Assembly: GCF_001650735.1 (NCBI RefSeq)
Contig: NZ_LXVY01000001.1
Coordinates: forward strand, 186,001-250,000
Direction of reading: 5' to 3'
DNA length: 64,000 bases
Origin: Sphingomonas sp. TDK1
Lineage (GTDB): Bacteria > Pseudomonadota > Alphaproteobacteria > Sphingomonadales > Sphingomonadaceae
Each line of letters opens with the position of its first letter. The stretch's first letter is position 1. The notes below the pieces were generated by a model, which was not told the origin of the DNA, did no database searches, and saw nothing but the letters and a program-made list of their open reading frames with translations. Made by a program: the position numbers and the translations under genes. Below, piece by piece: positions 60,847-64,000 of the stretch.

Positions 60847-62052
60847 TCAATAGCTCCAATCCAGCTGCAGCCAGAATTTGCTGGTATCGGTGGCGAGGCG
60901 ATCGGCCGTGTACCGCGCATAGCGCGCCGACAGCAGCGTCTTCTTCATCTTCACCGTAGCGAGCAGGTCGATCTCGTCGCCATAATGCCGCTCCAGCCGG
61001 TCGCTTTCGAACCGATGCCATGTCGCCTGCAGCGTCAGTGCATCCACCTTGCCCAGCTTCTTCCAGCCATAGCCGCCGCCGGCATAGAGGTCGCGCACGC
61101 CGTCCGGCGGCGTGGTCAGGAACTTGTCCGCCCAACCCTGGAACTTGAAGTTGGTACCGAGCGGCGTCTGGAAACTGGTGAGCGCTGCGCCCTTGTCCGC
61201 GCCCAGGACTTCATAGCCGCCGTTGAGCTTCCAGCCACGCACGTCCAGCGTCGCGTCCGCCAGCCAATAGCCGGCGGAGTAGCGATTGGGGTTGCGGTGA
61301 TAGTCGGATTGCGTCGCCCAGCTGAGCTGGTAGCTCAGCTTCACCTTTGGTCCCAGGGCCCGGCCGCCCGCCAGCCGCCCGCCATAGGTCTGGCTGGCGA
61401 GACGATAGCCCTGCACTTCGGGCTCGTCCTGGTCGACCAGATAGGCGAAACCGGTCAGCGTGCCGATCGGGGTCGCTGTGGAGAGATTGGCGAACACATT
61501 GTCGCCGCCCACACCCCGCTGCCGCGCGCCGCGACCATCGGTGCCCCAGATGGTGCGGACGTCCCAGGCATAGGCGATGTCGAGCTTCACGCCCTTGAGC
61601 GGTACCAGCTCGCCGCGCACCGCGTCGAACGTCTGCGCGTTGTTGCGAAAGCCAACATTGCCGACGAAACGCTCATCGTCCAGCGCGATCCGCTGGCGCC
61701 CGGCGGTGACGGTCAGCGGCCGCGTGCGGTATTGCAATTGTGCGCGGTAGATCGCGACATCCTGCGGATCGGCGACCAGCGGCCGGGTCGCGGCACCGTG
61801 CAGCCCGTCATAATAGTTGCCGACCAGCGCCAGATTGCCCTGCGCCTCGCCCAACACCGCCCATGGGCCGCTGTGCAGCTCGGCACCGGCGCGCACGCGC
61901 AACGTCCACGTATCCGCCGTCTGGGCGAGCCCATCCTGGTCGACATGCTCATAGCGGGTGCGCGCCTCGATCAGCGGCTTCACCGCAATGTCCTGGGCAC
62001 AGGCCGGCCCTGCGACGGCCAGCGCGGCCGCCGTCGTTAAGATCGTTCGCAT
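60847..62052 (-). CDS. outer-membrane porin, alginate-export-domain type
   Basis: A 401-residue protein with signal peptide (residues 1-19, PACAQ) and beta-rich sequence ending in QLDWSY with a C-terminal aromatic, as in beta-barrels. It resembles the alginate-export (AlgE-like) porin family, frequently found in proteobacterial nitrate and sugar loci. Placed between narK and nirB, it may admit nitrate, but the substrate is only inferred. Confidence 0.75.
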   Translation of the reverse strand: MRTILTTAAALAVAGPACAQDIAVKPLIEARTRYEHVDQDGLAQTADTWTLRVRAGAELHSGPWAVLGEAQGNLALVGNYYDGLHGAATRPLVADPQDVAIYRAQLQYRTRPLTVTAGRQRIALDDERFVGNVGFRNNAQTFDAVRGELVPLKGVKLDIAYAWDVRTIWGTDGRGARQRGVGGDNVFANLSTATPIGTLTGFAYLVDQDEPEVQGYRLASQTYGGRLAGGRALGPKVKLSYQLSWATQSDYHRNPNRYSAGYWLADATLDVRGWKLNGGYEVLGADKGAALTSFQTPLGTNFKFQGWADKFLTTPPDGVRDLYAGGGYGWKKLGKVDALTLQATWHRFESDRLERHYGDEIDLLATVKMKKTLLSARYARYTADRLATDTSKFWLQLDWSY

Positions 62053-62110
62053 GAAAGTCCCCCCAAAAATGGGGCGGCGCATTTGGTATCGCGCCGCCCT
62101 CCCCTCCGAC

Positions 62111-63358
62111 TTAGATGCGCGCGCCGCTCGTCCAGCGCGCGCGCCACGAGGCCTTGACCAGCGTCAGGCCCAGCAGCGCGACCAACGCGAGTCCGGCGAA
62201 GATCAGGAAGCCCGGCGCGAAGCTGCCCGCCAGCTGCTTGGCAACGCCGAGCGACGAGGCGAGATAGAAGCCGCCGATCCCGCCGGCCATGCCGACCAAC
62301 CCGGTCATCACGCCGATCTCCGCTTGGAAACGCTGGGGCACCAGCTGGAACACCGATCCGTTGCCGGTGCCCAGCGCCAGCATGGCGACGACGAAACAGC
62401 CCAGCGCCGCCGGCAGGGTCGGCGCAACGCTGACGCCCGTCAGCGCGGCGGCGGCGACCAGAAACACGACCGAGAGCGTTTTCACGCCACCGATCTTGTC
62501 GGCGAGTGCGCCACCCAGCGGCCGCACCAGCGATCCCGCGAACACGCAGGCGGCAGTGCAATAGCCGGCAACGATGGTCGTCAGCTTGAACTGATCGGTG
62601 AAATAGATCGGCAGCGACGCCGCCAGCCCGACGAACCCACCAAAGGTGACCGCATAGAAGCCCATCAGCCACCAGGCGTCGGCCGATTTCAACGGATGCA
62701 GATATTCGACGAGCGACTTTGGCGCAGGCGCGTTCGGTGCGTCCTTGGCCATCGCCAGATAGAGTATGAAGACAATGCCCAGCGGAACGCACGCCAGCCC
62801 CAGCACGGCGTTCCAGCCGAACAGCTTGGCGAGCGCGGGGGCGAACAGCGCGGCGAGCACGGTGCCCGAATTGCCCATTCCCGCCAGCCCCATCGCCTTG
62901 CCCTGATGCTCGGCCGGGTACCAGCGACTGGCGAGCGGCAGCGCGATCGCGAAGCTCGCGCCGGCAAAGCCGAGGATCACGCCCAGCGCCAGCGTGCCGC
63001 CGAAGCTGTTCACGCCGAGCAGATAGGCGGACAGCAGCCCGCCGATCACGATCATCTGGCTGATCGCGCCCGAACGTTTCGGCCCGATGCGATCGACCAG
63101 CAGCCCGTTGACCACGCGCAGCAACGCGCCGGCCAGCGTCGGCGTCGCCACCATCAGCCCCTTTTGTGCGGCGGTGAGATGCAGCGTCCTGGCGATATCG
63201 GGCGCGAGCGGGCCGAGCAGCACCCACACCATGAAGGCGAGATCGAAATAGAGAAATGCGGCGACCAGCGTCGGCCAATGCCCGCTGCGCCAGAAGCTGC
63301 CGCCGCTTGTCGTGCTGGTAGATTGGTGCACGCGTCGATCCAGAAATGCCGTTGCCAT
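62111..63358 (-). CDS. narK: nitrate/nitrite MFS transporter (NarK family)
   Basis: A 415-residue MFS protein with 12 hydrophobic helices. The conserved nitrate signature GMGNSGTVLAALFAP (helix 5) and GMAGGIGGFYLASSLG (helix 11) match NarK/NasA transporters. An upstream structured leader is similar to that of nirB. Confidence 0.92.
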   Translation of the reverse strand: MATAFLDRRVHQSTSTTSGGSFWRSGHWPTLVAAFLYFDLAFMVWVLLGPLAPDIARTLHLTAAQKGLMVATPTLAGALLRVVNGLLVDRIGPKRSGAISQMIVIGGLLSAYLLGVNSFGGTLALGVILGFAGASFAIALPLASRWYPAEHQGKAMGLAGMGNSGTVLAALFAPALAKLFGWNAVLGLACVPLGIVFILYLAMAKDAPNAPAPKSLVEYLHPLKSADAWWLMGFYAVTFGGFVGLAASLPIYFTDQFKLTTIVAGYCTAACVFAGSLVRPLGGALADKIGGVKTLSVVFLVAAAALTGVSVAPTLPAALGCFVVAMLALGTGNGSVFQLVPQRFQAEIGVMTGLVGMAGGIGGFYLASSLGVAKQLAGSFAPGFLIFAGLALVALLGLTLVKASWRARWTSGARI

Positions 63359-63393
63359 GATGACTTCCCCAATGCCGATCTGAAAAGGACAAG

Positions 63394-63447
63394 AAAAAAG
63401 CCGCCCGCCGGACGTTCGCGTGGGTGCGAAATCCGGTCAGCGGCTTT
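63394..63447 (-). terminator. attenuator terminator in the narK leader
   Basis: Minus strand AAAGCCGC...TCCGG-like stem: GCCGC (63444-63440) pairs with GCGGC (63404-63400), CCGGA with TCCGG and TTCGC with GCGAA inside, then TTTTTT (63399-63394). It lies 35 bp before the narK ATG. Confidence 0.75.
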
Positions 63448-63461
63448 GCTGGGTTCAGAGG

Positions 63462-63517
63462 GGGAGGCAGGCCCCGGCGTTGGGGTGCCCTCCCGATGGG
63501 CGCGCATCCTTGCGCGC
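63462..63517 (-). ncRNA. tandem hexaloop hairpins, candidate NasT/ANTAR target
   Basis: Minus strand hairpin A (63517-63500): GCGCGC-AAGGAT-GCGCGC. Hairpin B (63494-63462): outer GGGAGG/CCTCCC with inner CCCC-AACGCC-GGGG. Both 6-nt loops have A at position 1 and G at position 4, the consensus for ANTAR target RNAs. Confidence 0.72.
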
Positions 63518-63526
63518 GACTCATGG

Positions 63527-63555
63527 ATCATCGCCCGAAACGAGCTTTGCTGCAA
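63527..63555 (-). promoter_or_regulatory. candidate narK promoter
   Basis: Minus strand TTGCAG (63555-63550), 17-bp spacer, GATGAT (63532-63527). The predicted start near 63520 lies just before leader hairpin A. Confidence 0.4.
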
Positions 63556-63588
63556 GCGCGAAGTTATAGCGGGTGGAGCGCTTGCTCT

Positions 63589-64000
63589 TTACCCGCGCGG
63601 ACCGGCGAATCCCGCCAGATACGCGTCCAGCTGCTCGGGATCGAACACGCGGCCGTCGAAAAACCGGTCCGGCCCGAGCGTCAGCGCGCCGCGATGCGCG
63701 CCGACGCCGATCGGCGAAGTTACCGCGCCTTCCAGTTTCATGCTCGCCCCCGGCATCGCTTCGCCGCTGGCGCCCAGTGCGCGACGATAGATGTCGGGCC
63801 GGAACACCGCGCCGGCCGCAGCCTCTGCCTCGGCGCTCGGCTCGGCCTGCTTCCAGCGGACGAGCTGCGAATAAATCCACAGCGCTTGGCTGCGCCACGG
63901 AAAGGCGGTCGCCTCGCGGTGGAACAGCAGGAAATCGGGTTGCTCGACCACCGGCGCATCGGCGCGCGGGAGCACCTGTCCTGCAAGCCCCGCCTCGATC
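63589..64000 (-). CDS. nasS: CmpA/NrtA-like nitrate-binding protein, probable NasS (partial)
   Basis: The frame is open to the window edge and ends at 63589. The visible 136 residues contain LLFHREATAFPWRSQALW, typical of the NrtA/CmpA nitrate-binding family, and FRPDIYRRALGA. No signal can be seen since the N terminus lies outside. In nitrate loci a protein of this family without an ABC permease is usually NasS, the nitrate sensor that controls NasT. This fits the two leader hairpin arrays at narK and nirB. An apparent GTG start at 63975 is just inside the gene. Confidence 0.75.
   Translation of the reverse strand, partial: IEAGLAGQVLPRADAPVVEQPDFLLFHREATAFPWRSQALWIYSQLVRWKQAEPSAEAEAAAGAVFRPDIYRRALGASGEAMPGASMKLEGAVTSPIGVGAHRGALTLGPDRFFDGRVFDPEQLDAYLAGFAGPRG

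Noticed and set aside
1..64000. CRISPR arrays, rRNA genes or complete prophage
   Set aside because: No regularly spaced repeats, no rRNA sequence and no phage structural genes are visible; the only mobile signals are at 52.5-54.1 kb.

Overview
The window is GC-rich DNA from an alphaproteobacterium, most likely a Sphingomonas or close relative. The indications are the TIGR01782-like TonB-dependent receptor, the SIS-type glucosamine-6-phosphate deaminase beside a fused EIIA-HPr-EI, many ATGA/GTGA gene overlaps and sphingomonad-style GC-rich inverted repeats. No species can be named from the sequence alone.

1-20.3 kb is mostly housekeeping: a partial methyltransferase, an M1 aminopeptidase, a Kef-type antiporter, an IscU-like scaffold, CvpA, RadA, a PEP-CTERM protein overlapping an L,D-transpeptidase, a CAP-domain protein, an S10 peptidase, a GT4 glycosyltransferase, a GAF histidine kinase, a PadR regulator with a 14-bp palindrome upstream, a UbiH/UbiM-like hydroxylase and RarA. 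Three GC-rich inverted-repeat areas lie between genes, one of which folds as a perfect three-way junction.

20.4-52.4 kb is the heart of the window: a GlcNAc and N-glycan utilisation region. A GlcNAc operon (nagB-II, nagA, fused EIIA-HPr-EI, EIICB) is followed, after two unrelated genes, by a GntR regulator with a GH2 beta-galactosidase-like enzyme. Divergent from these runs a tightly overlapping operon: GH20 beta-hexosaminidase, GH2 beta-mannosidase, GH3 (PA14-containing), GH125, GH92, an unassigned lipoprotein-like putative glycosidase, and GH29 fucosidase. After a 257-bp regulatory gap come a glycosylasparaginase and a TonB-dependent receptor ending in a strong terminator. The set can in principle strip an N-glycan residue by residue down to asparagine. 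It parallels the Xanthomonas campestris nix cluster (GH92 NixK, GH3 beta-xylosidase NixI, GH125 NixJ), which processes plant N-glycans. The receptor would import glycopeptides, mostly Tat-exported enzymes would act in the periplasm, and NagE would take up the released GlcNAc.

52.5-54.4 kb is a small integration hotspot: an intact tRNA-Thr(TGT), a P4-type tyrosine integrase with repeated putative arm sites, and the 3' 44 nt of a tRNA-Arg(CCG).

54.4-64 kb, all on the minus strand, is assimilatory nitrate reduction: a NasS-like sensor (cut by the window edge), NarK transporter, outer-membrane porin, NirB, NirD, NasA and the sirohaem enzyme SUMT. Both narK and nirB are preceded by a leader with hexaloop hairpins followed by an intrinsic terminator. 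This is the layout of a NasT/ANTAR antitermination target and fits the adjacent NasS.
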